A DNA stretch of 64,000 nt, from positions 124,001 through 188,000 of the forward strand of contig NZ_BMNR01000005.1 of NCBI RefSeq assembly GCF_014646655.1. The letters run 5' to 3'. The notes beneath the pieces are model-generated. The model saw nothing but the letters and a program-made list of their open reading frames with translations, was not told where the DNA came from and made no database searches. Positions 62,128 through 64,000 of the stretch are shown here, in pieces. The translations under genes were made by a program, and so were the position numbers. This DNA comes from Yeosuana aromativorans. Lineage in GTDB: Bacteria > Bacteroidota > Bacteroidia > Flavobacteriales > Flavobacteriaceae. Position 1 is the stretch's first letter; each line of letters starts with the position of its first letter.

Positions 62128-63381
62128 TTATTCAATATTTTTTGAAACAATTTTTCCCTTTCGGTGTTTTCCAATAATTAAAAAAGTTTCTTTTAAATTA
62201 TCATTTACAGACAATACTTTAATATCATTGATCGACTCTGAAGAAGTGTATAAAAAATCATAAATTGTGCCTTTTAAAAAAGAATATCTAGGATTTCTAA
62301 AATCAATTTCATTCAATTTTAAATTGTTATCAACTTCATTTAATGCTGTTATTTTATAGGTCTCAGTTTTGTTAATATGATTATTATGCCCTTTTAAAAA
62401 GTATATGGTTTTATGAAATAATGTATGAATATTTATGTCTCTTAAAAACTGAATTATGCGAAATTTAAAAATAACAATGCTGGCAGTAATTAAACTTACT
62501 ATTGATTTTGAGTTATAAATAATATGGTATTCAAAATTATATATTGTATTTCCCCACCTTATTTTATAATCATGATCACCCTTTGAAAAATCACATAAAT
62601 TAATTTTTTCTTTAATGCAGAATTGAAAACGCATTATAATATCAATTAGGCCCACATGAAATTTTGAATAGTCCGAATCAAAAGTCATTAAGGAGTTTGA
62701 AAAGATATTTTTTCCAACGTAAGATAGTGTGATAGAAATGGGCACATTATCATCATAAATCACTATTAAAGCTGCTTTTTTTTTAAGTATCATTGGAAAT
62801 ATTAGTTCATACAAGTACTCCCAATTTTTAGGAAACAATGCTTGGTTAATAATTTGTTTGTCGTCTTCCTGTTTTTTCAGTAGCTCCTTAAAACGCTGAA
62901 AAATATGTTCATATTCATATTTTGTTATATTTTCTCCAAAATATGTTTCATATTTAATATTAAAACAACACTCTAATTTTTTTTTATATTTTAGAATTCT
63001 ACTCCTGCTTTTTGAACTAAAATTTCTCCCAATATAAGCTTCATAATTACTGAATCCCTTCAGGTTAGCAAGGTACCCTTTATATTGTCTTACTTTTTTT
63101 AATTTTAAAGATGTATTGATTATTGGGGATGTTTCTATATAGTCAGGAACATCCATAATTAACAAAACCTTATTATTAAAATTAGCAGCCTCCAAAATAT
63201 TTAAAGAATATGAAAGCCCGTTTGTTTGGTTTTTACCTGTGTTGAAATAGATTGGAAATTTTTTATCTTTAATAAAAGTAATGTTTTTTATAAAATCAAA
63301 AGATATGGAAGGATTAGAATCATTGAAATGCCTCAACCAAGTTGACACATACGTTTTTGACAAAAAGGGATTATTTTCCAT
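62128..63381 (-). CDS. GNAT (CelD/BcsL-like) paralogue 2
   Basis: The 417-aa protein starts MENNPFLSKTYVSTWLRHF and parallels paralogue 1 along its length: RQYKGYLANLKGFSNYEAYI, LIVIYDDNVPISITLSYVG, and CDFSKGDHDYKIRWGN. Sequence identity looks moderate, so the duplication is not recent. It probably has a distinct acceptor. It lies eight bases upstream of paralogue 1 and 44 bases downstream of paralogue 3, in one transcript. Confidence 0.78.
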   Translation of the reverse strand: MENNPFLSKTYVSTWLRHFNDSNPSISFDFIKNITFIKDKKFPIYFNTGKNQTNGLSYSLNILEAANFNNKVLLIMDVPDYIETSPIINTSLKLKKVRQYKGYLANLKGFSNYEAYIGRNFSSKSRSRILKYKKKLECCFNIKYETYFGENITKYEYEHIFQRFKELLKKQEDDKQIINQALFPKNWEYLYELIFPMILKKKAALIVIYDDNVPISITLSYVGKNIFSNSLMTFDSDYSKFHVGLIDIIMRFQFCIKEKINLCDFSKGDHDYKIRWGNTIYNFEYHIIYNSKSIVSLITASIVIFKFRIIQFLRDINIHTLFHKTIYFLKGHNNHINKTETYKITALNEVDNNLKLNEIDFRNPRYSFLKGTIYDFLYTSSESINDIKVLSVNDNLKETFLIIGKHRKGKIVSKNIE

Positions 63382-63425
63382 AAATTTACTACTCGTTAAT
63401 ATTTATATATTCTGTTAGAAGCTTG

Positions 63426-64000
63426 TTAATTTCTAAAAATTATTTTTTCACAACTAGCTTGTCCGTTAATTATAAATGCGTTTTTTTCATTATTAATTTT
63501 AAAAACCTTTAGGTTTTCCGAAGACTCAAAATTAAGATATTGAAAATCATAAGCAGGTTTTCTTAAATACGAATACGCTTCTAAATTTAGATTGAGTTTG
63601 GTTAAATTCTCTTTGTCAGGAATTTCAGTTAATGTCTCATTTGTATACAAAATATTCTCATTTTTAGTTTTATTCTTAATGAAGTATTTAAGATTATCAA
63701 AGAATTTCAGACTATCTTTTCTTTTAAAAAAATCTTTTATACTATATAATTTTAAGATAATAATAACTAAAAGTTTACTTGTTAATGACTTTTTATTATA
63801 TGTTATGTGATGCTCATATTTTATTTTCTTATTGCACCAGCGATTTTTATATTCTAGTTCACCCCACATTAAATCAAAGATTTTGAAATTATTTGAAAAG
63901 CAAAACTCTATTTGTTTAAACATATCAATTTGTCCCAACCAAAATTTGGAATAATCAATATCGTATGATCGAATTAAATGAAGCATGATATTTTGATAAT
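63426..64000 (-). CDS. GNAT (CelD/BcsL-like) paralogue 3, 5' end outside window
   Basis: The open frame continues past 64000 without a start, so the N-terminal half is missing. The visible 191 residues match the C-terminal halves of paralogues 1 and 2: IDYSKFWLGQIDMFKQIEF, then the signature in divergent form (FDLMWGELEYKNRWCN, with K-G-D replaced by W-G-E), then the conserved tail with EAYSYLRKPAYDFQYLNF and SSENLKVFKI. The changed signature hints at altered activity or substrate. It is very AT-rich. Confidence 0.75.
   Translation of the reverse strand, partial: YQNIMLHLIRSYDIDYSKFWLGQIDMFKQIEFCFSNNFKIFDLMWGELEYKNRWCNKKIKYEHHITYNKKSLTSKLLVIIILKLYSIKDFFKRKDSLKFFDNLKYFIKNKTKNENILYTNETLTEIPDKENLTKLNLNLEAYSYLRKPAYDFQYLNFESSENLKVFKINNEKNAFIINGQASCEKIIFRN

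Noticed and set aside
62121-62174. Longer start for GNAT paralogue 1 at 62174
   Set aside because: It would overlap paralogue 2 by 47 bases and the tandem paralogue aligns from the internal methionine at 62120.
1-64000. tRNA, rRNA, CRISPR arrays and insertion sequences
   Set aside because: No cloverleaf with CCA context, ribosomal core sequence, regularly spaced repeats or transposase reading frame was seen in the gaps or genes.

Overview
The window is a 64 kb stretch of a Bacteroidota chromosome, almost certainly family Flavobacteriaceae (genus not resolved). The reasons are AT-rich DNA, a type IX secretion gene (porQ), a DUF4834 protein, a probable sulfonolipid (capnine) gene pair, and repeated Bacteroidota-type promoters (-7 box TAnnTTTG, sometimes with TTG about 19-20 nt upstream). 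There is no rRNA, tRNA, CRISPR array, insertion sequence or prophage. Most of the window is dense core genome with short intergenic gaps, many holding hairpin terminators shared by convergent genes.

Layout. 1-8.7 kb: envelope and quality-control genes (LpxL-type acyltransferase, cut by the left edge; rhomboid protease; Lon; PorQ; Cmk; BON-LysM protein; ribosomal protein S1 with a structured leader). 8.8-12.7 kb: pyrR-pyrB-STAS-like-rnz operon, a SpoIIAA-like protein and pdxH. 12.8-26.6 kb: CAP-domain lipoprotein, fumC, 1-Cys peroxiredoxin, M1 peptidase, outer-membrane beta-barrel protein, ArsC-like reductase, prfB with its programmed +1 frameshift, threonine aldolase, YbaB and oligopeptidase B. 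26.6-31.4 kb: a fold-type II PLP synthase and an alpha-oxoamine synthase that look like the cysteate synthase/cysteate acyltransferase pair of capnine synthesis, facing a GNAT gene and an outer-membrane protein gene. 31.5-37.1 kb: DUF4834, YfhO-type membrane protein, GT4 glycosyltransferase and flippase. 37.2-40.6 kb: two paralogous secreted proteins, each behind a sigma-54-like promoter, with a duplicated gene remnant and a cupin (JmjC-like) gene between them. 40.6-53.5 kb: DUF3667, UvrA, an ECF-like sigma factor with a start-sequestering leader, a 48-aa conserved protein, an Nth lacking its Fe-S cysteines, Bcp, a large protein of unknown function, the three-gene pnt transhydrogenase, an MBL hydrolase and small envelope proteins. 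53.1-55.5 kb: HTH regulator, M14 carboxypeptidase and Lrp regulator, with palindromic operator candidates. 55.6-64 kb: a surface-glycan or lipid modification island, made of MBOAT, SGNH, ATP-grasp, HAD and FemAB/GNAT genes in one direction and three tandem, AT-rich GNAT (CelD/BcsL-like) paralogues in the other.

The parts most likely to hold undescribed biology are the 55.6-64 kb modification island, the sigma-54-like paralogue locus at 37-40.6 kb, and the capnine locus with its GNAT neighbour. Assignments rest on reading motifs in the translated sequence; no database search was run.
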